Shown piece after piece: positions 51,248-60,348 of a DNA stretch of 64,000 bases. A model generated the notes under the pieces. It saw only the letters and a list, made by a program, of their open reading frames with translations. It was not told the origin of the DNA and searched no databases. Source of the DNA: JAEUOS01 sp965279115. Its GTDB lineage: Bacteria > Pseudomonadota > Gammaproteobacteria > Burkholderiales > JAEUOS01. The stretch is taken from the NCBI GenBank assembly GCA_965279115.1, contig OZ257137.1, forward strand, positions 5,022,001-5,086,000, written 5' to 3'. Position numbers and translations under genes: made by a program. Each line of letters begins with the position of its first letter. The first letter of the stretch is position 1.

Positions 51248-52141
51248 ATGACCAGGTTCTCCGGCAGTATCGTGGCGATTGTCACGCCCATGAATGACGA
51301 TGGTTCGCTCGACATCGCCGGCCTGAAGCGCCTGATCGACTGGCACGTGGCGGAAGGTACCGACGGCATCGTTATCGTCGGAACCACGGGCGAATCGCCC
51401 ACCGTCGACCATGACGAACATCGGCTGCTGATCAAGACCACGGTCGAGCAGGCGGCCCGGCGTGTGCCCGTGATCGCCGGCACCGGTGCCAATTCCACCG
51501 CCGAGGCGATCGACCTGATGAAGTTCGCCAAATCCGTGGGCGCCGATGCCTGCCTGTCGGTGGTTCCGTACTACAACAAGCCGACCCAGGAAGGCCTGTA
51601 CCGCCATTTCAAGGCGCAGGCCGACGCGTGCGATCTGCCGATGATCGTCTACAACGTGCCCGGGCGCACCGTTGCCGACATGAGCAACGACACGCTGTTG
51701 CGCCTGGCGCAGGTTCCGGGCATTGTCGGCCTCAAGGACGCCACCGACAATATCGAGCGCGCATCGGCCCTCATGCGTGAATTGAAACTCGCCGGGAAAG
51801 CCGATTTCGCGATGTTGTCCGGCTGTGACGGCACCGCCCTGGCCTTCACGCTGCTCGGCGGCCACGGCACCATCTCGGTTACCGCCAATGTCGCCCCCCG
51901 GTTGATGCACGAGATGATCGCGGCTGCGCGCAAGGGCGACTTGTCGAGTGCCCGCGAAATCAACAACCGCCTGCTACCCCTGCATCAGCGCCTGTTTCTC
52001 GAGGCCAATCCGATTCCCGTGAAATGGGCCCTGGCGCGAATGGGGCGCTGCGGGCATCACCTGAGATTGCCCATGACGCCGCTCCTGCAGGCCCACCATG
52101 CGGCCATCGAGTCGGCGCTGCGTGAAGCCGGCGCGCTTTGA
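51248..52141 (+). CDS. dapA: 4-hydroxy-tetrahydrodipicolinate synthase
   Basis: The 297-residue enzyme has the NAL/DHDPS barrel motifs: GTTGESPTVDHDE, YNVPGRTVADMSNDTL (active-site Tyr), GIVGLKDATDN (Schiff-base Lys) and SGCDGTALAFTLLGGHG. It condenses pyruvate with aspartate semialdehyde in lysine and peptidoglycan synthesis. bamC follows closely, an arrangement common in beta- and gammaproteobacteria. A TAGAAT element lies 36 bp before the start. Confidence 0.97.
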   Translation: MTRFSGSIVAIVTPMNDDGSLDIAGLKRLIDWHVAEGTDGIVIVGTTGESPTVDHDEHRLLIKTTVEQAARRVPVIAGTGANSTAEAIDLMKFAKSVGADACLSVVPYYNKPTQEGLYRHFKAQADACDLPMIVYNVPGRTVADMSNDTLLRLAQVPGIVGLKDATDNIERASALMRELKLAGKADFAMLSGCDGTALAFTLLGGHGTISVTANVAPRLMHEMIAAARKGDLSSAREINNRLLPLHQRLFLEANPIPVKWALARMGRCGHHLRLPMTPLLQAHHAAIESALREAGAL

Positions 52142-52145
52142 CGGG

Positions 52146-53288
52146 ATGACGCACTTCATGAAGAGCCTTCGCAACCTGACACCCATTGCCGCCCTGGTGC
52201 TGCTTGGGGGCTGCAGCTGGACCGGCAACCTGCTCAAGGGCGACAAGGTCGACTACAAGAGCAAGGGGCAGGTCGAGGCCCCCGGTCTTGAAGTACCACC
52301 GGATCTAACGGCCCCGACGCGGGGGGGGCGATTCGCGGTCCCTGGTGAAGAAAACCGGCGCTCGGCGGTGACGGCGAGTGAACTCGCCCAGAAGGGTGCC
52401 AGCGCGCTGCCGGCCAATTCCCGTGTCCTTCCGGAAGTTTCGAACGCGCGCATCGAGCGGGCCGGTTCGCAACGCTGGATGGTGATCAAGGCGGCGCCGG
52501 ATGCGCTGTGGCCGAACATCAAGGAGTTCTGGCAGGAGCTCGGTTTCATCATCGACATCGAGCGGCCGGAGTCGGGCGTGATGGAAACCGACTGGGCGGA
52601 GAATCGCGCCAAGATCGGGCAGGACTTCCTGCGCAATACCGTCGGGCGCCTTTTCGACAACCTCTATTCGACGCCGGAACGGGACAGATTCCGCACCCGG
52701 CTCGAGAAAAACGCTGCCGGCGAAACCGAGATCTACATCAGCCATCGCGGCATGATCGAGATCTACCGGACCGAAGGGCGCGACCAGACCGTTTGGCAGC
52801 CGCGTCCGGCGGACCCGGATCTGGAAGCCGATTTCCTGCGCCGCCTGATGGTGCGCCTGGGGACCGACGAATCGCGCGCGAAGCAAAGCATCGAAGCCGG
52901 GACACGTCCGGTGGAGCGTGCGCGCATCGTCCGGTCGGGGGGCGCCTCGATGGTGGAACTGGAGGAGACATTCGACCGCGCGTGGCGTCGTGTCGGTCTG
53001 GCGCTGGACCGGGTCGGGTTCACGGTCGAGGATCGCGACCGTGCCAAGGGCCTTTATTTCGTGCGCTATGCCGACACCGACGTGGCCAAGAAAAAGGATG
53101 ATGGGTTCTTCTCGCGGGTGACCAACTGGTTCGACAAGGACAAGACGGTGGCCGCCGAGCAGTACCAGATCAAGGTGACCGACGGCAGCGCGATTACCCG
53201 GGTGGCCATCCTTTCAAAGGCTGGCGCGCCGGAAGAATCGCAAACCAGCCAGCGCATCCTCGGGCTTCTGCACGAACAACTCAAGTGA
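52146..53288 (+). CDS. bamC: Outer membrane assembly lipoprotein BamC
   Basis: The ~380-residue lipoprotein has leader TPIAALVLLGGC with lipidated Cys23, then the BamC N-terminal signature DYKSKGQVEAPGLEVPPDL, followed by two helix-grip domains (first around residues 110-240, second around 265-380). BamC is a BAM-complex accessory protein that inserts outer-membrane barrels. The gene starts 4 bp after dapA. Either ATG 52146 or 52158 could be used. Confidence 0.95.
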   Translation: MTHFMKSLRNLTPIAALVLLGGCSWTGNLLKGDKVDYKSKGQVEAPGLEVPPDLTAPTRGGRFAVPGEENRRSAVTASELAQKGASALPANSRVLPEVSNARIERAGSQRWMVIKAAPDALWPNIKEFWQELGFIIDIERPESGVMETDWAENRAKIGQDFLRNTVGRLFDNLYSTPERDRFRTRLEKNAAGETEIYISHRGMIEIYRTEGRDQTVWQPRPADPDLEADFLRRLMVRLGTDESRAKQSIEAGTRPVERARIVRSGGASMVELEETFDRAWRRVGLALDRVGFTVEDRDRAKGLYFVRYADTDVAKKKDDGFFSRVTNWFDKDKTVAAEQYQIKVTDGSAITRVAILSKAGAPEESQTSQRILGLLHEQLK

Positions 53289-53328
53289 TGGTGGCGTGCC
53301 TTTATCGGGCGCGCGGCGCTTGATCGGC

Positions 53329-54126
53329 ATGCGCTTCGCCTGCCTTGGGTCCGGCAGCGAGGGAAACGGTCTGGTTGTCGAGGCATCCGGGGGCGCATCC
53401 ACCACCCGGGTACTGCTCGATTGCGGGTTCGCGCTGAAGGACTTTGAGCGGCGCCTTGCCCGCCTGGAGATCGAACCCTCCAGCCTTTCCGCCATTGTCG
53501 TCACCCATGAGCACGGCGACCATATAGGCGGCGTCGAACGGGTGGCGCGAAAGCACGGGATACCGGTGTGGATGACCTACGGCACCTTCGTGGCGTCGCG
53601 CATTGGCGGTGTCGGAATGATAAAGTCCGCACTCGATATCGAAGTGAACCTGATCGATGCCCATGCGCCTTTTTGCATTGGTGACCTGGAGCTTCATCCG
53701 TTTCCGGTGCCGCATGACGCACGCGAGCCGGCGCAGTACGTTTTTTCCGACGGTGCACACCGGCTCGGTGTACTGACCGACCTGGGAGGCTCGACGCCGC
53801 ATGTCGAGGCGATGCTCGCGCAGTGCGACGCCCTGGTGCTTGAATGCAACCATGACACGGCGATGCTGATGGGGGGCGCGTATCCGCCTTCACTCAAGGC
53901 GCGGGTGGGGGGCAGGTACGGGCATCTGGCGAACCAGGAGTCCGCGGCGCTGCTCGCCAGTGTGATGCATGCAGGCCTGCAGCACGTGCTGGCGGCGCAC
54001 CTGAGCAGCCAGAACAACACGCCGGAACTGGCACGTGAAGCGCTCGCTGCGGTGCTTGGCTGTGACCCGGGCTGGGTCGGCCTCGCGGACCAGGAACTTG
54101 GTTTTGGCTGGCGCGATATCAGGTAA
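53329..54126 (+). CDS. MBL-fold metallo-hydrolase (YycJ/WalJ-like)
   Basis: The 265-residue protein opens MRFACLGSGSEGNGLVVE, has the metal motif THEHGDHIGG, the C-terminal region LECNHDTAMLMGGAYP and ALLASVMHAGLQHVLAAHLSSQNNTPELA. This is the RNase Z/WalJ-type metallo-beta-lactamase fold. Homologues downstream of dapA-bamC are common in Burkholderiales. Substrate unknown. A terminator follows 55 bp downstream. Confidence 0.92.
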   Translation: MRFACLGSGSEGNGLVVEASGGASTTRVLLDCGFALKDFERRLARLEIEPSSLSAIVVTHEHGDHIGGVERVARKHGIPVWMTYGTFVASRIGGVGMIKSALDIEVNLIDAHAPFCIGDLELHPFPVPHDAREPAQYVFSDGAHRLGVLTDLGGSTPHVEAMLAQCDALVLECNHDTAMLMGGAYPPSLKARVGGRYGHLANQESAALLASVMHAGLQHVLAAHLSSQNNTPELAREALAAVLGCDPGWVGLADQELGFGWRDIR

Positions 54127-54178
54127 CGACCCGGGCAGAGGCCCGTTCAGATGGGGCCTGATCGGGGTGGCGCGGGCG

Positions 54179-54211
54179 AAAAAAAACCGGGCTTGTGGCC
54201 CGGTTTTTTCT
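54179..54211. terminator. Bidirectional terminator
   Basis: CCGGGC (54187-54192) and GCCCGG (54198-54203) pair around TTGTG and are flanked by a run of A on the left and T on the right, which extends the stem to more than ten pairs. It serves the MBL gene and the convergent lipoprotein gene. Confidence 0.92.
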
Positions 54212-54227
54212 TGAGGCGGTTGAAGAA

Positions 54228-54551
54228 TTACTTCTTCATCGCGTCCTTGGCTGCATCAACACCGGCCTTGACAGCTTCCTTGGCCGCGTCCTTGACAGCT
54301 TCCTTGGCGGCTTCAGCGGGCTTCGCAGCGTCAGCGGCCGGGGCGGGCGCGGGCGCAGCGGCCGGAGCGGCGGCGTCCTTCTTCTCGTCCGCTTTCGGGG
54401 CTTCAGCAGCGGGTGCCGGGGCAGGCGCCGGAGCCGGGGCCGGAGCGGCGGCGGGGGCCGGCGCGGGAGCAGGAGCGGGCTTCGGGGCTTCCTGACCGCA
54501 AGCGGCCAGGGTGGCAGCCATCACGGCTGCGAGGAGGAGGGATTTTTTCAT
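54228..54551 (-). CDS. Small Ala/Pro-rich lipoprotein (hypothetical)
   Basis: The 107-residue protein has a clear lipoprotein leader MKKSLLLAAVMAATLAAC (Cys18) followed by tracts of Ala-Pro repeats and a C-terminal amphipathic Ala/Lys helix (AAKEAVKDAAKEAVKAGVD). No catalytic family is visible. The Ala-Lys part resembles small abundant envelope lipoproteins that touch peptidoglycan or LPS. It has a strong own promoter and a ~125-base leader with an unusual inverted repeat. Confidence 0.8.
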   Translation of the reverse strand: MKKSLLLAAVMAATLAACGQEAPKPAPAPAPAPAAAPAPAPAPAPAPAAEAPKADEKKDAAAPAAAPAPAPAADAAKPAEAAKEAVKDAAKEAVKAGVDAAKDAMKK

Positions 54552-54617
54552 TTGGACTTCCTTTGTGAAAAATGTTTTTGGATTGACTCTGAAAAGTCAT
54601 TTTTTGGCGGGAGCAGT

Positions 54618-54661
54618 ACATTCGCGAACTTCCGCGGAAAACTTTTAAGGCTCGCGAATGT
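54618..54661 (-). promoter_or_regulatory. Inverted repeat in the leader of the Ala/Pro-rich lipoprotein gene
   Basis: The 10-base arms ACATTCGCGA (54618-54627) and TCGCGAATGT (54652-54661) are perfectly complementary around a 24-base loop, which itself contains the palindrome TTCCGCGGAA. It lies between the promoter and the start, so it could be a leader RNA structure or a protein-binding site. Confidence 0.55.
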
Positions 54662-54682
54662 TCTTCATCCGACAAACCCGAA

Positions 54683-54712
54683 ATTATAGCGGAAATTGCA
54701 AAATCATGCCAA
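54683..54712 (-). promoter_or_regulatory. Sigma70 promoter of the Ala/Pro-rich lipoprotein gene
   Basis: On the minus strand TTGGCA (54712-54707) is followed after 18 bases by a perfect TATAAT (54688-54683). The expected start point near 54676 leaves a leader of about 125 bases. Confidence 0.72.
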
Positions 54713-54760
54713 CTTTCTGATGCGCCGCACCATCGTCAATGGCGCGGCACAACGTGAGCA

Positions 54761-55111
54761 TTATTTCTGCGCGGCGGTGACGATGATCTCGACCAGATGC
54801 TTCGGCGTGGCCAGTTTGGCCTCGATGGTCGCGCGTGGCGGCGTTTGTCCCGCCACCACCCAGCCTTCCCAGGCCTTGTTGAGGTCGCCGAAATAGCGCA
54901 TGTCGCTGATGATGACCTGCGCCATCAGGATGCGCGTCTTGTCGGTGCCGGCCTCCGCCAGCAGGCGGTCGATCGAGGCCAGCACCTGCTGGGTCTGGCC
55001 CATCATGTCCTGGCTCGTATCTTCCGCAACTTGTCCGGCAAGATAGACCGTGCCGTGATGGATGGCCATTTCCGAGAGGCGCGGACCGACGTGGAAGCGT
55101 TCGACTTTCAT
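54761..55111 (-). CDS. ridA: RidA family protein
   Basis: The 116-residue protein has the RidA/YjgF shape: IHHGTVYLAGQVAEDT, ILMAQVIISDMRYFGDLNKAWEGWV, PPRATIEAKLATP and VEIIVTAA. The conserved Arg in PPRATIEA and Glu in VEIIVTA are present, as in enamine/imine deaminases. It likely removes reactive 2-aminoacrylate-type intermediates. It lies 19 bp after an alpha/beta hydrolase gene on the same strand, so they may share a transcript. Confidence 0.92.
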   Translation of the reverse strand: MKVERFHVGPRLSEMAIHHGTVYLAGQVAEDTSQDMMGQTQQVLASIDRLLAEAGTDKTRILMAQVIISDMRYFGDLNKAWEGWVVAGQTPPRATIEAKLATPKHLVEIIVTAAQK

Positions 55112-55130
55112 TTGATTCCTTTCTTTCGTT

Positions 55131-55988
55131 TCAGGGTTTCAACAGGAAATTGCGGACGATCGCGATTTGCGCTTCGTCCATGAACATGGGGGCATGGCCG
55201 ACACCCGGCACCTCGGCGAGTGTCGCGAGCGGCCCGCGACGCGCCATCTCCTGATGGGTGGCGCGGTCGAGCAGGTCGGAGAACTCGCCACGCACCACCA
55301 GAGTGGGACATTTGACCGCTTCGTACAGAGGCCAAAGGTCGATATCGGTCGAGCCGGTTTGCTGCGCCTTGAGGGGCACGGCGATGGCAGGGTCGTAGTG
55401 CAGCCGGAAGCCGTCGCCATCACGCACCACGCTGGTTTCGGCGAGGCGCCGCCATTGGGCGTCGGTGGTCAGGCCGAACGGGGTGCTGACCGCGCGGATG
55501 TAGGCTTCGGCCGCGGCAAAGTCGGGAAACAGCGGCGCGTTGCCGATGTAGTCGGCGATGCGTTTCAAGGCCTCCGCCCGCAGCACCGGGCCGACGTCGT
55601 TGAGCACGAGGCGGGCAATCGGGGTCCCTGGTTGCGCGGCCAGCGCCATGCCGATCAGGCCGCCCATCGAGGTGCCGACCCAGTGCACGGTGCGTGCGTT
55701 CAGGCGTGCAAGCAAGGTGACCATGTCCGCCACATACTGCGGAATCTGGTAATGCATGGGGTCGAGCAGTCGCGTGCTGCGCCCGCGTCCGACGATATCC
55801 GGGCATACCACCCGATATTCGCCACTCAAGGCGCGGGCGAGATCATCGAAATCGCGGCCTACCCGCGCCAGCCCGTGTACGCACAACAGCACGAGCTCGT
55901 TGGCCGGGTCTCCCCACTCGGCATAAGCGACCCGATGCAGCCCGGCAGGCGAGAGGCACTGGACGTCAAGTTCGCGGCAGGCGGTCAT
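55131..55988 (-). CDS. Alpha/beta hydrolase
   Basis: The 285-residue protein has an alpha/beta hydrolase core: oxyanion CVHGLARVGRDFDDLARAL, nucleophile elbow WVGTSMGGLIGM, acid residue in VVRGEFSDLLD and His in VPGVGHAPMFMDEAQ. Its ester or C-C hydrolase substrate is not apparent; the N-terminus CRELDVQCLSPAGLHRVAYAE is typical of small-molecule esterases. It is upstream of ridA. Confidence 0.92.
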   Translation of the reverse strand: MTACRELDVQCLSPAGLHRVAYAEWGDPANELVLLCVHGLARVGRDFDDLARALSGEYRVVCPDIVGRGRSTRLLDPMHYQIPQYVADMVTLLARLNARTVHWVGTSMGGLIGMALAAQPGTPIARLVLNDVGPVLRAEALKRIADYIGNAPLFPDFAAAEAYIRAVSTPFGLTTDAQWRRLAETSVVRDGDGFRLHYDPAIAVPLKAQQTGSTDIDLWPLYEAVKCPTLVVRGEFSDLLDRATHQEMARRGPLATLAEVPGVGHAPMFMDEAQIAIVRNFLLKP

Positions 55989-56070
55989 GAAAATACGCTA
56001 GGGAAATCTGTGTGTCGACTGTCAAGGCGACGGATTGTACGTCGATCGCATCGATACAAATACCCACAGG

Positions 56071-57231
56071 TCACCACATCGCGCCGCGCGCGGTCACCGG
56101 CCACATATCGGCCACCAGTCCGGCGCGAACGCAGATGATCCAGTCATGCAGGTTGACGGTGGGGTCGATATGGCCCGGCAGCAGTCGCAGCTTGTCGCCC
56201 AATCGTGGCGCCTGAGCGCCCGGGGCCACCTCGATGACACCGTGTTCGTCGGAAGCGCCGCGGAACGTCAGGCCCGTCAGACGGGCGCCTGCGGAATTGG
56301 AGTGCACCACCGGCAGGCCGGAATCCACCGAGTGCGCCTTCAGGCCTGCGTCTACCACCACCCGGCCCGAAACGCCGCCGGACAAGGCGCCACCCAGGCT
56401 CATCACGCCTGCCAGCACGAACAGGCTGTGCTCGAACGGTGCGTCGCAGGCATTGCGGGCATAGTCGGCATCCATGAAGGCATAGGAGCCGGGCTGCAAC
56501 TCGTTGTAGACGCCACTTTGCGCCTCCAGGTCGAAGGTGCCGGTGCCGGCGCCCGTCACTACCGGACATGCGATGCCGGCCGCCGTGATCAGTTCACGGG
56601 TCAGCAGCGCGGCGTCGGCCGCGGCACGAATCGCACCGGCACGTTCGGCGGGGCTGCGCAAGTGCTGGGCACGGCCGTGGTAGGCCTGCAGTCCGGCGAA
56701 GCGCAAGCCCGGTTGCGCTGCCACCTTCCTGGCAAGATCAAGGGCGGCAGCGCCGGGCGGAACCCCGCAGCGGCCCGCACCCACATCGATCTCGACATAG
56801 GCATCCAGCGTCACGCCTGCCGCGATGGCGGCCCTGCCCGCCGCAGCGACGTTGGTCGCGTCATCCACGCAGAATCCCAGCCGCGCGCGGCGCGCCAGTG
56901 CGGCCAGGCGCGCCAGCTTGGTCTCGCCCACCACCTCGTTGCTGACCAGTACGTCGCCTACGCCGCCATCGACCATGGCTTCGGCTTCGCTCACTTTCTG
57001 GCAGCAGACACCGACCGCCCCGAGCTGCAACTGGGCCAGCGCGACGGCGGGCGTCTTGTGCATCTTGGCGTGCGGGCGCAGCCGCATTCCGCGCTCGCTG
57101 GCGAAATCCGCCATGCGCTTGAGGTTGCGCTCGAACGCGTCGAGGTCCAGAACCAGGGCCGGGGTATCGATCTGGTCGACCGGGATTCCGCGGGTTGCGG
57201 GCGCCGGCCAAGGGTATCGGGATGATGGCAT
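56071..57231 (-). CDS. Fold-type III PLP enzyme, D-threonine aldolase-like
   Basis: The 386-residue protein has the PLP lysine in RPHAKMHKTPAVALAQL (Lys56) and the C-terminal metal motif PGHIDPTVNLHDW. The His-X-Asp spacing (HID) matches D-threonine aldolase, whereas D-serine dehydratases usually have His-X-Cys. The DTPALVLDLDAFERNL opening is shared by both. It would cleave D-beta-hydroxy amino acids to glycine and an aldehyde. It is next to, but divergent from, the PHA synthase gene. Confidence 0.87.
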   Translation of the reverse strand: MPSSRYPWPAPATRGIPVDQIDTPALVLDLDAFERNLKRMADFASERGMRLRPHAKMHKTPAVALAQLQLGAVGVCCQKVSEAEAMVDGGVGDVLVSNEVVGETKLARLAALARRARLGFCVDDATNVAAAGRAAIAAGVTLDAYVEIDVGAGRCGVPPGAAALDLARKVAAQPGLRFAGLQAYHGRAQHLRSPAERAGAIRAAADAALLTRELITAAGIACPVVTGAGTGTFDLEAQSGVYNELQPGSYAFMDADYARNACDAPFEHSLFVLAGVMSLGGALSGGVSGRVVVDAGLKAHSVDSGLPVVHSNSAGARLTGLTFRGASDEHGVIEVAPGAQAPRLGDKLRLLPGHIDPTVNLHDWIICVRAGLVADMWPVTARGAMW

Positions 57232-57371
57232 CAGGCTTGCTATGTGCGTTTTGCAATCGCATAGCCTACCGCAAAGCGTCGGACCGGCACTCCGGCCGCA
57301 TGTGCGGGCGGTGCATCAGCTTCATGTAATCTTGCTGCGGCACACTGCGTGTCCGCCAACCTGGAGGGCAA

Positions 57372-58817
57372 GTGGAGAATTCGCTGGACCGATGGCTCAA
57401 CGACGCTTACTGCGCAGGCAGCGCAGGGGTGAGGCGTTGGCTCGCGGGGATGGATGGCGACGCCGCGACTCGCGCGAAACTCGAGTTCGCCGCCGAGCAG
57501 TGGCTTGCCGCCATGCATCCCGACAATTTCCTGGCCACCAACCCGATGGCCATCCGCCGTGCCCTTGAAACCGGCGGGGCCAGCCTCTCCGAAGGTTTGC
57601 GCCTGATGTCATCGGACATGGCGCGCGGGCGGGTCAGCAATACCGACGAAGACGCATTCGAGGTCGGCAGGAATCTCGCCGTCACGCCAGGCGCGGTGGT
57701 GATGCGCAATCAGCTGGCCGAACTCATCCAGTATCGGCCAACCACACCCAGGGTGGGCGCGCGCCCGCTGCTGATCGTGCCACCATGCATCAACAAGTAC
57801 TACATTCTCGACCTGCAGCAGGAGAATTCGTTCGTCGGCCATTGCCTTGCCGAGGGGCACACGGTGTTCATGGTGTCATGGCGCAATCCGGGGACCGCCG
57901 AGGCTGGCATCACATGGGATGACTACCTTCGGTTGGGCGTGGTCGACACCATTGCCGCGGTGCGCGCCATCAGCCGTAGCGCCACCGTCAACGCGTTGGG
58001 GTTTTGCGTGGGCGGCACCATTCTGGCCACGGCGCTGGCGGCACTGGCCGCACGCGGGGAACGGCCGGTCGCAAGCCTTACGCTCCTGGCGACACTGCTG
58101 GATTTTTCCGATTCCGGCCAGCTGGGCGTGTTCGTCGACCCCGCCACCGTCGCGTATCGTGAAGCTTCGCTGGCACGCGGCGGCATCCTGTCCGGCGCGG
58201 AACTCGCGGGTGCGTTTTCCTCGCTGCGCCCGCGCGACCTGGTCTGGAACTACGTCAGCAACGGCTACCTCAAGGGCGAGAAGCCGCCCGCCTTCGACCT
58301 GCTCTACTGGAACGCCGACAGTACCAACCTGCCTGGCCCGATGTATTGCTGGTACCTGCGCAACATGTACCTTGAGAACAACCTGCGCCAGCCGGGGCGC
58401 CTGCGCTCGCTCGGCGAGGCGGTCGATCTCGCGGCCATCGAGGTGCCGGCGTACATTGTCGCGACTCGCGAGGATCACATCGTGCCCTGGCGCGCGGCGT
58501 TCGAATCCACGCACCTGCTGGGCGGTGATACGCGCTTCGTGCTGGGCGCCTCCGGCCATATCGCCGGCATCATCAATCCGGCGCGCAAGAACCGCCGCAG
58601 CTACTGGCGCGCCGATGCGCCGTCCCGAACCCGCGCCGCCCAGGCCGACGCATGGCTCGCCTCGGCCACCGAGGTGCCGGGCAGCTGGTGGGGCGACTGG
58701 ACTACCTGGCTTGGCGGCTACGCCGGTGGCAAGGTGGCCGCGCCGAAGCAGCCCGGCAACGCGAAATTTCCGCCGCTGGCGGCGGCGCCCGGCGAGTATG
58801 TCAAAGTACGCATCTAG
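57372..58817 (+). CDS. phaC: Short class I-type poly(3-hydroxyalkanoate) synthase
   Basis: The 481-residue enzyme carries the catalytic triad Cys212 (LGFCVGG), Asp368 (TREDHIVPW) and His396 (GASGHIAGI), with MHPDNFLATNP and RPLLIVPPCINKYYILDL upstream. Compared with R. eutropha PhaC (589 residues, Cys319) the chain is about 107-112 residues shorter at the N-terminus, and the GTG start at 57372 has GGAGGG just upstream. phaB follows 44 bp downstream. No phaA is present, so thiolase must come from elsewhere. Confidence 0.93.
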   Translation: MENSLDRWLNDAYCAGSAGVRRWLAGMDGDAATRAKLEFAAEQWLAAMHPDNFLATNPMAIRRALETGGASLSEGLRLMSSDMARGRVSNTDEDAFEVGRNLAVTPGAVVMRNQLAELIQYRPTTPRVGARPLLIVPPCINKYYILDLQQENSFVGHCLAEGHTVFMVSWRNPGTAEAGITWDDYLRLGVVDTIAAVRAISRSATVNALGFCVGGTILATALAALAARGERPVASLTLLATLLDFSDSGQLGVFVDPATVAYREASLARGGILSGAELAGAFSSLRPRDLVWNYVSNGYLKGEKPPAFDLLYWNADSTNLPGPMYCWYLRNMYLENNLRQPGRLRSLGEAVDLAAIEVPAYIVATREDHIVPWRAAFESTHLLGGDTRFVLGASGHIAGIINPARKNRRSYWRADAPSRTRAAQADAWLASATEVPGSWWGDWTTWLGGYAGGKVAAPKQPGNAKFPPLAAAPGEYVKVRI

Positions 58818-58861
58818 TTCGCAGTGCACAGCATCAAAACCACAACCAAAGGAGCAATAGC

Positions 58862-59596
58862 ATGGCCAAAGTCGCATACGTAACCGGTGGCATGGGCGGA
58901 ATCGGAACCTCGCTCTGCCAGCGCCTGCACAAGGACGGCTTCACAGTGATCGCCGGCTGCGGCCCGAGCCGTGACTACAACAAGTGGATCGGCGAGCAGA
59001 AGGCCCTCGGCTACACGTTCTACGCTTCCGTCGGCAACGTTTCGGACTGGGATTCGACGGCCGAAGCCTTCAAGAAAGCCAAGGCCGAGCATGGCCCGAT
59101 CGACGTGCTGGTCAACAACGCAGGCATCACCCGCGACGGGTCGTTCCGCAAGATGAGCAAAGCGGACTGGGACGCGGTGATGGACACCAACCTCAACTCC
59201 CTGTTCAACGTGACCAAGCAGGTGGTTGACGACATGTGCGATCGCGGCTTCGGGCGCATCATCAACATCTCTTCGGTCAATGGCCAGAAGGGCCAGTTCG
59301 GGCAGACCAACTATTCCACCGCCAAGGCTGCCATTCACGGTTTCACCATGGCCCTGGCACAGGAACTGGCGAGCAAGAACGTGACCGTCAATACGGTTTC
59401 ACCCGGGTACGTCGGAACCGACATGGTGCGGGCGATCCGCCCGGATGTTCTCGAGAAGATCGTCAACACGATTCCCATCAAGCGTCTCGGCCAGCCCGAG
59501 GAAATCGCGTCCATTGTGGCCTGGATAGCGTCAGTGGAAGGTGGCTACGCGACCGGCGCCGACTTCTCGCTCAACGGCGGGTTGCACATGGGTTGA
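58862..59596 (+). CDS. phaB: Acetoacetyl-CoA reductase
   Basis: The 244-residue NADPH-dependent reductase has TGGMGGIG, DVLVNNAGITRDG, NISSVNGQKGQFGQTNYSTAKAAIHGF and SLNGGLHMG, the PhaB fingerprint. It makes (R)-3-hydroxybutyryl-CoA for PhaC. AAAGGAG precedes the ATG. The order phaC-phaB-phaR is common in Burkholderiales. Confidence 0.96.
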   Translation: MAKVAYVTGGMGGIGTSLCQRLHKDGFTVIAGCGPSRDYNKWIGEQKALGYTFYASVGNVSDWDSTAEAFKKAKAEHGPIDVLVNNAGITRDGSFRKMSKADWDAVMDTNLNSLFNVTKQVVDDMCDRGFGRIINISSVNGQKGQFGQTNYSTAKAAIHGFTMALAQELASKNVTVNTVSPGYVGTDMVRAIRPDVLEKIVNTIPIKRLGQPEEIASIVAWIASVEGGYATGADFSLNGGLHMG

Positions 59597-59769
59597 AGGT
59601 TGGTGGCATGGCGGGTGGCAAGGGCTGCCCGCCATGCCGAAGCGTGTAGAATCCGCCGTTCTTTGTGCAGTGCGCCATTGACTTGGCGCGTCGCATCACA
59701 CGCATTGCCGCATGATCCTGTTCGATTCTCCTGCGTCTGCGGGAGCTTCAGCCCACGAGGTATACCGCC

Positions 59770-60330
59770 ATGGCCGAAACCCGCATCATCAAGAAGTATC
59801 CGAACCGCCGCCTCTACGACACCCAGACCAGCACCTACATCACCATCACCGATGTGAAGCAACTGGTGCTCGACCAGGAGGATTTCAAGGTGGTCGATGC
59901 GAAGACCTCCGACGACCTCACGCGAGCGATCCTGATGCAGATCATCCTCGACGAGGAAGCCGGCGGCAAGCCGATGTTCTCGGCGCCGGTGCTCTCGAAC
60001 ATCATCCGTTTCTACGGGCACGCCATGCAGGGCATGATGGGCATGTACCTTGAAAAGAACATCCAGGCCTTCCTGGACATCCAGGAGAACATGGCCGAGC
60101 AGTCCAAGGCCCTTTTTGCCGCCAACGGCAAGCAGGGGGCACCGGCCGCTCCGAACCCGGATGCCTGGGCGCAGTTCATGAATTTCCAGGGGCCGATGAT
60201 GCAGGGCATGATGAGCAACTACATCGAGCAAAGCAAGAACATGTTCCTGCAGATGCAGGACCAGTTCCAGAACCAGGCCAAGACCATGTTCAACGGCTTT
60301 CCCTTTCCGGGTGAAGGCGGCAAGAAGTAG
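59770..60330 (+). CDS. phaR: Polyhydroxyalkanoate synthesis repressor PhaR
   Basis: The 186-residue protein begins with the PhaR DNA-binding domain RIIKKYPNRRLYDTQTSTYITITDVKQLV and has the accumulation-regulator body DAKTSDDLTRAILMQIILDEE. The C-terminus is Met/Gln rich (MQGMMSNYIEQSKNMFLQMQ). PhaR represses phasin genes and binds PHA granules. A 173-bp gap separates it from phaB, so it may have its own promoter. Confidence 0.96.
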   Translation: MAETRIIKKYPNRRLYDTQTSTYITITDVKQLVLDQEDFKVVDAKTSDDLTRAILMQIILDEEAGGKPMFSAPVLSNIIRFYGHAMQGMMGMYLEKNIQAFLDIQENMAEQSKALFAANGKQGAPAAPNPDAWAQFMNFQGPMMQGMMSNYIEQSKNMFLQMQDQFQNQAKTMFNGFPFPGEGGKK

Positions 60331-60348
60331 GCGGCAGCGCCGGGCTTG

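Noticed and set aside
54350..54480. Repeated Ala-Pro-coding triplets as a CRISPR or tandem repeat array
   Set aside because: The repeat is codon-level low complexity within a lipoprotein reading frame; there are no spacers.
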